Assembly (NCBI GenBank): GCA_963971285.1
Contig: OZ020255.1
Location: forward strand, 12,234,931 to 12,298,930
Direction of reading: 5' to 3'
Source of the DNA: Astropecten irregularis
Taxonomy: Eukaryota > Echinodermata > Asteroidea > Paxillosida > Astropectinidae
Length of the DNA: 64,000 nucleotides
Numbering within the stretch: the first letter of the stretch is position 1; each line of letters begins with the position of its first letter. The notes beneath the pieces were generated by a model that saw only the letters and a list, made by a program, of their open reading frames with translations, did not search any database and had not been told where the DNA came from. Below are positions 1-10,592 of this stretch, one piece after another. A program made the translations under genes and the position numbers.

Positions 1-119
1 ATCTTGTGAACACAGGAGTTAAATGCATCTGTTTATTTCCATTCCTGAAATATTTCGGAATGCACAGAGTCTAGAGTTTCTTTAGAATCTACTGAGAGGC
101 TTTTAATACAAAACGGAGG

Positions 120-310
120 TTGAGACTCAGGTTTAGGCTCAGTCTCTGGCTCTGTTATCCGTATGCTGAAAATATCTAGGTTGTGGTTTTTCAATGAAGC
201 TGAAGCTTTTCTTTTTCAACCAGAGAATCTACTCCCAAACTGCAGCCAAAAGCCTCTGTATCCAGATGTTGCCGGAGCCTCAGCCTCTGTTTCATAACCC
301 CCCCCCCCCC
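120..310. mobile_element. GAGCCN-ended dispersed repeat, copy 1
   Basis: GAGACTCAGGTTTAGGCTCAG, CAATGAAGCTGAAGCTTTTC, AGAGAATCTACTCCCAAACTG, GCCAAAAGCCTCTG and GGAGCCTCAGCCTC, then a C run at 299-310. Reverse-oriented relative to 14085-14290. It fills the last visible CCDC93 intron. Confidence 0.5.
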
Positions 311-383
311 TGAGACTCCTTGCACCCTGTGGTGTCTGACTACCCATGACATCTACACACATCTAGTATGGTTCCTTAATTAC

Positions 384-3300
384 CTCCTCAGAGATGGACA
401 TGCCCTTCATCAAGGCCTGGATGCGTTTCTCTTCCTTCTCCTGAGACTCTTCAGAATCCATGGAGTCTGAGCGGGCCTTGGTCATGCCCACCTCCAGGGC
501 CTTCTTCCGAGCCTCCTTCTCAGCCTCTTTGTCTGTCTTGGGAGTCCTGCTTATTCCATAACGTCTAATTGAAGAAGAAAGTGCAAAAAACTATCAGCAT
601 TACATCCGAATGGTTCTAAAAAATAGTACATTGGAAAGTGAACAAAGAAGAATTGACTGGAGTGGGATTCGAACCAGTGACGTCCGGAATACTGTACCGG
701 CGCTCTCACCAACTGAGCTATATCCAGCCCTGTGTTGTGGTTTTGAAAGATTCTAACTAAAAGCGAACCAACATCTGCATAACCATGCGAGCAGAATACA
801 CATCAACAATGTCAAAGCTACGCTGCATTTGATTGGGTCACTAATTATTAAACCTGTTGGGTTTGAGAATGTTGGACATGTAGAGCAATTCACCTTCCAT
901 ATTCCAGAAGAGTGGACTGCACTCTCAATTCCTCCTCCCTCATTCGATGGGCATCCTGTCGACGGTAGCGTCTCTGCGGCCTGTACACATCCTTCACATT
1001 ACTGATGGTCCCGACAGACTTGTCTTTCCTCTCATCAAACTCAACATCCTGTTCAAAAGGTAATTTCATAGTTTGGTTTTTTATCAAAGAAATGCAGATT
1101 CATGGGCACAAATATCAAGAAAGAAACAGTAACAGTCATCTGTGAAATGCCCAGTCCCATACGGTGCCTACTTTTTGAGAAACCAGTGAAAAACGGCCAC
1201 GGTATTTTAAAATCTGTTCACAGTTGTTTTTGATCTTTCGAAGATCAAAATTGTTTTTAAACTAAGGTCGGTGACACCATGTAATCTCTTCTGTGAGCAG
1301 TAGCATAGACACGTCCTCAGACCTGGAGATGTGATCCTGTAGCTGGGTCGTACTTCCATATATACGTTTGTGCACAAATACATACATAAAAAATTCAAAC
1401 CTGGGGGGGGGGGGGGGGTGTCCCCTTTTCTAAAAATCCTTTCATCCACTACGATTGGAAATTGAATTAGAATTCCCAGATTGGGATAGAACATTTCAAA
1501 AAATTGAAATTCATATACTTCCGTCATCCACAAAAACATTTCATCATGAGGTCCCAGCTGTAAACTATGAATCATACAATTCACCAAACAACCATAGAGC
1601 ATTAGTGATATGCAGTAGAAGTCGTCTCTAGTTCTATATCTAATCATTTCTCTATCAAACATACCTCAGGCGTCTGGTGCTGTTTACTGAACTGTGATAT
1701 GGAGAAGGCCCTTATGAGATCTCCCATCTCTTCTTTGGTCTCGATGGCTCTTTTGACCAGCCATTGGACAACAGGGTAGATGTGGATGAAGTCTAAGCCC
1801 TGGATCTGATGGGGCTCGATACGGTGGGGGCACTTCATCCTCGGCAGGACGGCTACGATCTTCTCAGTAAGAGCGCTTTTAGGAGAGGAAAGAAAATTGG
1901 GTTTCTTAGTCCCAAAATCAACATGGGCAGTACAGAACTGAGCCAAGTCTGTTATGGGGCTCTTATAGCTACATTAGCACCTAACCAATGTATCTTCATA
2001 CCACTTAAAGGATATGTACATCATTGGTAAGTGTGACAGAGCAGGTGACAAAAATCATTTCAATTTGACAGTCCATTGCTGGATTTCAGATTAATCTTAA
2101 GATGAGCTGTCAGTATCACGGTTTCACCATAGTCATTATAGTGTTTTATGGTGACAAAACACTTTGCTTTAATAGCAACTGAGATTAATTCACACTCAAG
2201 ATCAATCTTAGTGCTTTGTGAAAACCAGTCCATGTCGGATTGTTGGGTAAAAGGCTTCCGATCTCAAGTAATAGGGCCTATACCCCAGGAGCACTTACAT
2301 TTTTTGTCCAATGGTGGAGTTTTCCTGGAAGAGCAGATCAACATCAATGTCAAAATTACATGTCGTTATGCACCATGTCATGCCTCCCACAACCTATAAC
2401 AAATGCAATGTGAACGTAGGATCAAATGCTTGAATATGTCAACAAAAACCGATTTTTTATACCTAGACCTCAAAGACTCTGTTTCTGTGCAAGGTTTTGT
2501 TCATCTTTCATTTTTAAAAAGCTATGCATATTTTACACCAGCACAAGTCTTGAAAATGGACAGAGAATAAATTTTTTGATGTAAAAGCTGAAAAAAAAAC
2601 ATATTTCTCCAAATTCTGACAATTTCACCTAGTTGTGATGACTGTATTGGAGTCTATGTCACCATGATAGATGAATGGTTACTACCATGGACCTACATGT
2701 AGAGCTAAGTCTGTGTCCTACCATGACGAACCAATATGGTTACTGTCATTGACCTAGGCCATACCACCACGATGGACCCAGGGTTATGATCATCGCAACT
2801 AATGTTTACCTTATCAAATGGTGTGAGTCCCTTGATACGAGCTCTGAAGTAACCAGCGGCTAGCAACAGCTCAATCGTTTCCTGTAATTTCACGTTCTGT
2901 TCCTCATCTTCCCTTGTTTCAACCTGCAGAAAAAAGTCACCGATGTTTGAGCACGCGAAGGTTTTAAATACTCAAATAACAAAGATAAAATGGCGTAGTC
3001 CGTCATGTCCGTGTCGGTAACAGGTCAACTCGCCTCCTAGCCGACTGGCCTCTTACCGACTCACCCCTTACCAACTCGCCCCCGTTTGATTTTTTGTTTT
3101 TGTCATTATGACAATGTTTTTTAGTTTTTGTGACTCTTTGAGATATAGGCCTAATATTACTACTTTTTTGCATGTGTGATGTTTTTTCTTTAGGCCTACT
3201 TTTTTTGTTATCGTTTTGTTTTAAAATGTCTTGCTTTAACTTTAAGTGTTATTGTTGACATTTTTTGTAGGCCTATACTTTTTTTACATTGTGACGATAT

Positions 3301-4005
3301 GTTTTGTTCTATTGTTTGTTTTAAGTGTTGTTGTTGACTTGTTTTTAAGTTGCGTTTTTGAAGTTTTTATGTGTTTGGTTCTATGTAGGAAATATTAAAT
3401 TGCTTGAAGTTTGAACTGCAATCGAACCAGGACTCCAGGAGTTTGTGTATGGACTTTGTGCTTTTGTTGTACTTAATTATAAAATGTTCGACATAAACGC
3501 ATGCATAGTAGGCCCTACAAAAGGGTCAGAAGCATCTCATTTCTGAATTAATCATGTTAATTAGGGGGCGAGTTGGCCAGGCCAGGGGATGAGTTGGCCA
3601 GGCAGGGGGCGAGTCGGGGAGGGGGCGAGTCGGCTAGGAGGCGAGTTGGTAAGGGGCGAGTCGGTCAGGGGGCGAGTTGGCAAAGGGGTGAGTTGGTAAG
3701 GGGCGAGTAGGCCAGGGGGCGAGTTGACTTGTACTTGGCCATGGTGGCCGTGCCCGTGGTGGGCGTGGCATTTTAAAAAGTGCATCAAAACTGCATGACA
3801 TGTCTGTAGGCCTAGTCACTGTCAATTTTTGGCGTCGATTTATCTTTCCTTGAAAACACCATGTGAATCAAAATACATCCCATATGAATAAGAAATGCTT
3901 CAAAAACATTACCTCTACTTCCCGACCTTCCGTGTCGTACACAACGCCTAATTTTGAGCTCGAAGATCGACCCAAATGAAATACACTCCCACTGGGCGCC
4001 GCCAT
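384..4005 (-). CDS. CCDC93: CCDC93, 5' portion (CCC complex subunit), partial
   Basis: Five consecutive coding exons on the minus strand: 4005-3913, 2923-2810, 2393-2299, 1875-1665, 1048-894, then 564-384, six in all; the gene continues past position 1. Phases close at each junction. Seen: start [13 protein letters not shown], then [89 protein letters not shown], and an acidic, lysine-rich stretch [13 protein letters not shown]. These are hallmarks of the conserved N-terminal (calponin-like/NN-CH) part of CCDC93. Known of the family: CCDC93 pairs with CCDC22 and COMMD proteins in the CCC complex, which works with retriever and WASH in recycling endosomal cargo. The C-terminal coiled coil would lie left of the window. 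The start codon sits in a context resembling a YY1 site (AAGATGGCGGC). It is head-to-head with the ankyrin gene. The identification is firm. Confidence 0.95.
655..730 (-). mobile_element. tRNA-like SINE head (minus strand)
   Basis: On minus, GGATATAGCTCAGTTGGTGA then GAGCGCCGG (D-arm, A box) and CTGGTTCGAATCCCACTCCAG (B box). T-stem and acceptor do not pair, so it is not an intact tRNA. The 3' part GTGACTGGAGCGGGATTCGAACCAG (plus reading) with preceding GTGAACAAA recurs at 6965-7020 and 33588-33640. CCDC93 intron 5. Confidence 0.6.
2068..2230. mobile_element. Decayed foldback MITE, GGGGCCGATTTCAC family
   Basis: AGATTAATCTTAAGATGAGCT to CTCAAGATCAATCTTAGTGCT then TTGTGAAA; matches the interior of 11644-11792. 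Ends worn. CCDC93 intron 3. Confidence 0.5.
3018..3733. mobile_element. ~710 bp element with tandem-repeat inverted ends
   Basis: Left AGGTCAACTCGCCTCCTAGC; right, inverted, AAGTCAACTCGCCCCC. Both ends are built from 15-17 bp units such as GGGGCGAGTTGGTAAG: about four on the left (3022-3082), about ten on the right (3563-3730). The middle is T-rich and non-coding. Located in CCDC93 intron 1. The proline-rich frames on minus are translations of the repeat. Confidence 0.7.
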
Positions 4006-4809
4006 CTTGCTGAGGTCACGTGAACATCCACAAAGGCTAAAGGTCAATTAGGATCACGTGATTGGTTTTCCTCACTTCCAGCCAATCAAAACGACGGAAA
4101 TAGAAGGCATTTAATTATTTTAGGGAAAAGTTAGAATATCGTCTGCTCTCAGTCTTGCATGACTCGCCAAATAAAAAATACGGTAGGCCCCTATGCCTCT
4201 CATTTATACTCGAATAATTTACCCTTAAATATCCCGTATCAAAGGTAGGCGTTTTGCTACTGTTATGAACAGCCGTGTGTATTGAGTACAACCATGTTTC
4301 ACCTGGAAATAGGCGGTACTTTGCAAGGTAATTCGGTCGGCGCACCGTGGATTATGACAAATGTGCCATTTATCATGTTCATTTCCATTTGACCTAAAGG
4401 GTGGGTTGGCCAAAAAAAATTTAGGCCTAACTGTTAGTCCCTAACATAACAACAGCTAGGAGGTTAGGGCAAAACTTACCTTAACAATAAGACTAGAGTT
4501 AGGCTAGACCCAGTAACTGGGGCGCTGAACTCCCTTTTTTGACTTTTGGGGTTGAAGGATAACCCATCGTATCCTTTATCTGAAATATGCATCAAAATTC
4601 TTACGATTGATAGTAGGCCTAACCCTAGTATGATGAGGGCATTGACCTAGTTAATTGTACAGTGTAGCCGGTATGTTAGACACAAATCCCTAGCCTCCTA
4701 GGCTAGGCCTAACATTAGTTTGTATAACAGTAAAAGTAAACCCTAACATGTTTAAAAGTGCTAATGAATATTAAACAATTTCATTGCAGAATTCCTGGAT
4801 CACACCCTC
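4006..4809. promoter_or_regulatory. Bidirectional promoter between CCDC93 and ankyrin gene
   Basis: Intergenic stretch of about 800 bp between divergent start codons. Seen: CACGTG at 4017-4022 within GTCACGTGAA, and CACGTG at 4055-4060 within ATCACGTGAT; an inverted CCAAT (ATTGG) abuts the second box at 4061-4065 and a direct CCAAT lies at 4082-4086. All lie within 80 bp upstream of the CCDC93 ATG. The first box differs from the CLEAR consensus GTCACGTGAC at one base. No TATA box is evident. Which start sites are used cannot be told from sequence; part of the region could be 5'UTR of either gene. The rest (4100-4800) shows nothing I recognise. Confidence 0.55.
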
Positions 4810-7800
4810 ATGGAATCGATGAAAGAGGTCCCGGAACTTGTAACTGACATCCTCTCCAAAGTTTGGACAGAACTTGTACAGATCAAGGAGATCACACTTT
4901 CCAGCACTTGTTGTAATTATTGTGAATTTATTATCATTATTTTTTTCAGCTCAGTGGGGAATATTTGTTAGGCTTTGTTATTAAAATTAAGTTGTGCAGC
5001 TTGGAATTATGTTGTCATGGAAATTCCTAAAAGTCATGAAGTTTTTAATTGTCACAATAAATTTATCTTGTGAATCAATGTAGATGACCTGAATGATAAG
5101 ATTCGAATGTTTCCCTCTATATTTCACTTTCTGCTTAAGACACTGGCTGGCTGGAGACTGCAGAGTCATTTCTGAGCAGTAATCATATTTCACATGAGAT
5201 CTTGTCTATTCTGGCCGTGGCTCTACTTGTAGCAGTGATGTTCATCTGGTGTGTTAGCAATGGAGGCAGACAGTTTCAGAAGAAAGGTATTAAAGCACAA
5301 ATTGTATGAAATTTCAATTTTGTGGAACTATTGTTGAGCAGTTTTACATGCTACAAGTTATAGACCCAGGCAGCAGTGGTATGTAACATAGAGCATGTAG
5401 AACATGCATCATGTATAAATTCAGTTGTTTTGGGTATTAAAGCAAAACTTTATGGAAAATTTTCTGTTCCGATAGATACAAGAATACATTGAAGATGCAC
5501 CGCCTTTGTTTTGCAGAGTGTTACATTGAAAATTCCATGGTAACATTACAAGTTTTGCAAATTTATCCACAGAACCAGACTCTTCAAGTCCCAAGGAAGT
5601 TATCTCCATATTTGAGCTTGCAAAGGTAAATGTCTATAATATCTTTCTGTAATGGATATATTATGACTTTCAAATCCTTTACCTTCAATGAATAGTCAGA
5701 CCTCAATTCGCCATTAAAAGCCAGTATGTAGCCATCAAGACCATCAGCAAATTATCTCAGAATACATTCATAGCATTGTATCATAGCGGACTGTACTGAC
5801 CTGTACTTTTCCATTGATGGTTTTATGATTGAATCAGAATAAATTATAAAAAGTAGGCCATCAATTCTGTGTTGTATCATGGTAATAATCAAGTGAGGAG
5901 TGCAGCAATGATAACTAAATGATTGAAACATGAACAAAGAAAAATAGGTATATAGCATTCCAGAGGTCGCTGGTTCGAATCATTTTCAATGACTTCAAAT
6001 CCAGTCAGTTTCCCTTGATGTTCGGAGTACTACCGGTATACTTTTCCTTATTACAGACAGCGTATAAGCCCGGCCATTCAAAGCTGGTCAAGAAGCTAGT
6101 GAGCAAGCTACACTTTGATGTCAACTTTCCCATACCAACAAATGGCATGACTCTTTTCCTGGTAAGATTCAATACAATAATGAGCCTCATGTTGTCACAA
6201 TCAGGAACTGGAACAATGATTCTAAACAATACCATATACTATACCAGACAGTCACATGATCTATCTAACCTAAAACTGTTTTAATTGCATATTTATTAAT
6301 TTAAAATGACAACTTTGTTTCATATTTTGTTAACAGTGTGCTTGTATCAGTGGCCAAGAGGAACTAGTGAAGTTTCTTTTGGATGAAGGTAATTAATTAT
6401 ACATTCTCTTATACTCCATCAATCAATTATCAATCAATTATACAAATAAAGCAATCTAATTCAATTTGATTGCATAATTGTCTATCATCTTTCTCTTGTT
6501 TTATTTTACTCGTGATTGCTTAATTATATAAAGCTGTTTCTTCTTTAGTTTATATGAAAATATGCTTTGCTTGCTTGCCAATCAATTTGTCATTGAACTG
6601 CACACAGTGCTTTCTGTGGCAGACATTGCTGTTGTATGGAAAATCTTATGATTCCATATTTCCCATTAATCAGTAAAAGCAACAGCATCATATGCAAAAT
6701 GACTAGCCCCGCCCACTCCCTCTCCAAATCCATAAGGACATTATTTCAACAGCACAATAAGAATGTAATATTAAATATTACCAGATGCTGATGTATCACT
6801 CAGGAACAGCAATGGAGATACATGCTTGTATCTGGCTACATTTGCCTGCGCAGGATCACTGAGAAATAATCTCAGCATCTTAGAACTCCTGATCTCTGCA
6901 GGTATGCTGTCTGCTTCTTGAATGTTCTCTTTATATAACCATCAAATAATCTCAAGGGAAACTGAAAAGTGAACAAATAAAAAGTGACTGGAGCGGGATT
7001 CGAACCAGCGACCTCCGGTAAACAAAGCATTCAGTTTATATGACACTGATGATAAGGAGTGACAAACAATCTTGTGCATCTAAGAATTATGGAAATATGG
7101 GTCTCCATGGATAGTGTTAGAATGAGGGCAGCACTGGCCTCAAAATAAAGACTTTGAAATGTCTGAATGCAATTCTATCTAAATCTTTGGTCTTGGTCTC
7201 AATAATTTGTGAATGATGAAGTGGTTGTCTTGCAAACAATGATAAAGTTAAATCTGATAACTTGAAGTGCATGTAATCTTAATAATTTTTTATCTGAATC
7301 AAATAATCAATCTTTATCCATCCTAGCAAGATATTAATTTGTACACTCTAATGTCATTTCAGGTTGTGATGTTAATGCTCAAAACAAAACTGGTAACACG
7401 CCACTGCATTGGGCAGCTTCAAAGGGCGATGTTCCCTTGATCAAGTTCCTTCTGCAACACGGTAAACAAAGCTCCATGTAGATTCCCGTACTAATACTCA
7501 GGACTATAAACCTCTAGTGTCAAACCAAATAATACCCGTTTGAAAAATACAAAAAAAAATGGGGAAAGTGGAATGAGGAAATTTTAATTTTTACCATGCT
7601 TTTTTATTTTGATGAAGGAGCTGATCCTAACATCAGAAACAACATTGGAGTATACCCAATCGGCATGGCAACCAATGCAGGTAAACAAAAACAAATTGTT
7701 TCTCGGAGGTATGAGCTTTATAATGTGGGAACATGTTGTATAAGTTGCATCATTGAGTCTTTTATTCGTGTTTATTTGCCTCGGAACATACATGTATATC

Positions 7801-8111
7801 CATAAGAATTTCTCATAGGTGGTTTTTGCTAAACCTTGCTGTCTCGCAAGTTTGGTCTTGATCCCATGTTCATCATGATGTTATCTTCATCCACCTTATC
7901 TTGTACCGTAGGCTTCCTGAGAGCTGGTAAGCTACTGAAGATAAGCCTGCCAGACCCCAGCACCCCATGGGATATGTTTGAACCACATACCCCAATCCAA
8001 GCCAGACTGGGTCTACTCAGGCCACGCAGGGACCATCTCTGTCTATCTCCAAGACCAAGGATGCGACTTGATCTGTCCCACAAACGCAACCAACTCAGCC
8101 CCTTCTCCTAA
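4810..8111 (+). CDS. Membrane-anchored ankyrin-repeat protein, family unassigned
   Basis: Nine-exon model: 4810-4909, 5140-5286, 5573-5625, 6057-6161, 6337-6388, 6785-6901, 7363-7461, 7618-7680, 7912-8111 (TAA), 311 aa. From 5140 onward all phases close and borders are GT/AG. The first junction is uncertain: donor 4910 (gttgta) with acceptor 5139, or donor 4876 (gtacag) with acceptor 5156; both keep frame (311 or 294 aa). Seen: one hydrophobic segment at about residues 53-71 (ILSILAVALLVAVMFIW), a short polar linker, then four or five ankyrin units at about residues 95-260, including TGNTPLHWAASKGDVPLIKF and GADPNIRNN. The tail is basic and proline-rich (RPRRDHLC, SPRPRMRLDLSHKR). With no signal peptide, a type II or III membrane protein with cytosolic ankyrins is likely (inference). 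I do not recognise a named ortholog; partner and function are unknown. Confidence 0.75.
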
Positions 8112-8873
8112 AAGCATGACAGGTACATGTAAGGAACAAACAACTGTATTTATTTGCACAACAAACTGCCAAAGATGTATGGGTACTCTCATTCAATGTT
8201 TATTTGCGTTTTTAATACTAAAATGATTTTTTTCAGTTACACTTTTTTGTGTGGAAGATTTAGGGAAACAAAGAGCAAACAAACAGAAAAATTAATGATT
8301 GTATTTTCTATAAATACGAAGGAAAAAAAAGAAAAAAATCTAGGCAAAAAAGGCAATTATAGTTCGATGGCAGATATTTAGAGCAAAGACCTTAATTTAC
8401 AAGTTTTCAAGATATTGTAACATGTATAAACATTTGTAAACAGTGTGTCATGATATATAAGTTACAAAATTAAGTCAACAACTCACAAGGAGTTTGTTGT
8501 ATAAAATGTATTAAAATTGTGATTTTTTTCCTTCTGTAAAATGCTTAAGAAAAACCCTGACCTTTCATATATTAAACAGGTGAAAATCAACAGAAAATTC
8601 AAAACGGAAAACCTTTAAAAATGTATAAAGAAAGAAAAGTAAAATGAACATATTTAACAGAAGAAAGTTTTAAGAGGTTCAAAATACTCATAAATTTATA
8701 ACTGACCACAAAACGTCTTGCCTAACAAATCGTTGCGCAATGTATTTTATATTATTTATCGTCAAAATATTTTGGACTGTTTAAATTTGAACGTAGCTAA
8801 GATGTCTTCAGTATATTTTCACAACATTATTAAGCAAATAGACTACTTTTAAGTTAGTTTTGAAACAAAAAGA

Positions 8874-8879
8874 AATAAA
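8874..8879 (+). terminator. Candidate poly(A) signal of ankyrin gene
   Basis: AATAAA about 760 bp after the stop codon, in AT-rich DNA. It is a candidate only; other AATAAA-like hexamers exist nearby. Confidence 0.35.
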
Positions 8880-9866
8880 ATCTACCTCTTGCAAGCAGTA
8901 ATTGCAATAGCACCATGCATATGTTATACATTTTCAGAAATGGTTCAAAAAATTGTTCCAACTGCACTACTGCAGAAATGCTTTGTCTTTGTTTGTCTGA
9001 GAAAAATATTTAATTAAAACGCAGTATTTCTGTTTAAACCTTAACACAAGCCATGCTATCAACAAAATATTCAGTTGAACATTTTTGCAAATGCCACAAA
9101 AGCAGAGAAATTGACACAAAGTAATGAATGTGCAATATTTCAAAGATAGCATGACAATATTCCGATAATATTTACACAAACTGCACAGATAACTGTTCGC
9201 AGTAGGCACCAGTCTGACTGTCCTCATTCAAAGTCAAATTTAGGGTTCAACAATTACTCTGTTGCAAGTAGTATACCACGATAATATATACAAGTTATGT
9301 ACAACATTTAAAACCTTTTTAGTTGGTTGTTTGTTTCTTATTTTGGATTTTGCCTTTATATGCTGATGTTAAAACTTTATGTGGATATGTAAGATTGGTT
9401 TTTGAATCAATAAATCAATTCCATATCTGTAGAATGCCGTTGTACATGTGTATTGGATAAGTGCAGAATCTGCTACATTGTTAAGATGGCAGCATCTCTG
9501 ATGAGCCATATGCTTTCTAACATCCTGCTTCACCATGGCGGACTGATTATTTGTGACATGGTACCGGTTATTCGTGCACTGACCAGTGGGCTTCATTGGA
9601 GTTTATAATGTTTATCAATTACAGGACACCAGGCATTCTATTACAAAAACAAGTCATCTTTGAATGGACTGACCATAAAGGGACTTGGTATATTTCACAG
9701 CCCGTATAACTTAAGTATTTTTTCAAGGAATACTTATGTACATGTAGTCTCAACATCATGGCAAGACCACCTTGGGAAAAACAAAAATACAGCAACAAAA
9801 ATCTATTTACAGTGACTACCCAGTAATTTTACGCTGACTCTTTTAACAAAAAAAACAGTCATTACT

Positions 9867-9872
9867 TTTATT
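9867..9872 (-). terminator. Candidate poly(A) signal of CNOT9
   Basis: TTTATT on plus, so AATAAA on minus, about 720 bp past the CNOT9 stop codon. Candidate only. Confidence 0.35.
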
Positions 9873-10117
9873 ACATTAAGGCCCATGGTGCTAAAATTTG
9901 CATAATATTTGTGTGTCCCCACGCAGGTTGTCATCAGTAATCTTCTCTTCAATATGACCTGTTCATAAAGAGTCTGGTTACAATTTCCACATTGCACCAA
10001 TACAATCATGTTATGAAATGGTAGGTCACTTTAACGCTCACGGCTAACAATGTGCTTGCTCTGGTGAATGCTAAATAAGTCTGCAAACATGCAAACCAAT
10101 TTCTGAACTTTCCCCAT

Positions 10118-10550
10118 GTCTGGCCTCTAAACATCATGATGCAATCACTATGAAGTTATACTAATGCCACAATGGGCAACAGACTTTTAACTTCATAAAA
10201 CTTTTCAGACTTGTGCAAGTCTGGCTTCCACAAGTCATGCTGTAAAATCACTTTTAGTTACTAACCGGCCAATTGGCACCAGACTTAACTTAACAGGCCT
10301 CATTCTTGGATCTCCAGACATGTTAGTCTAGCTCCTGAAGTCATGATGAACTCATATAATAAGTTACTAATCAATCAACAGGCACAAAACTATTAAACAT
10401 CATTGCCCACTTTCAATATATTCATTTAAGCACTGTGTGGGTCTGGCTCCCATTTCAGTATGCAATACAGGTTTCCCATCGCACAAAAGATACCAGACTA
10501 TCAAACACATTTAGCCTCACTCTGCATCACCCCACTGTCTTCAAGTGCAG
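10118..10550 (-). repeat. Degenerate ~100-115 bp tandem modules in CNOT9 3' region
   Basis: Four successive stretches begin with GTCTGGC/GTCTAGC at 10118, 10219, 10326 and 10441. The first three share internal words such as AGTCATGATG, AGTTACTAAT and GGCACCAGACTT in the same order; the fourth keeps only some. Spacing is 101, 107 and 115 bp. They fall in the probable CNOT9 3'UTR. Confidence 0.5.
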
Positions 10551-10592
10551 GATTACGCTAGCTTCTCTTTCTCACCTGGCAACTTGTTCTAA

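Larger units (their letters stand above)
8112..10592. other. Convergent 3' region of ankyrin gene and CNOT9
   Basis: No coding exon seen. Plus strand 8112 onward is probable 3'UTR of the ankyrin gene; an AATAAA lies at 8874-8879. Minus-strand 3'UTR of CNOT9 starts below 10593; a minus-strand AATAAA (TTTATT on plus) is at 9867-9872. Between about 10118 and 10500 there are four degenerate copies of a roughly 100-115 bp module beginning GTCTGGC. The ends of both transcripts are inferred. Confidence 0.5.

Noticed and set aside
655..730. tRNA gene on minus with D-arm and TTCGAATCC loop
   Set aside because: T-stem and acceptor do not pair and pieces recur elsewhere (6965, 33588); a SINE head fits better.
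1207..1662. 151-codon minus frame in CCDC93 intron
   Set aside because: Runs through a MITE fragment and a poly-G tract; it touches the true exon boundary at 1665 but in another frame.
3561..3825. Proline-rich frames on minus ([14 protein letters not shown])
   Set aside because: Translation of the GGGGCGAGTTGG minisatellite.
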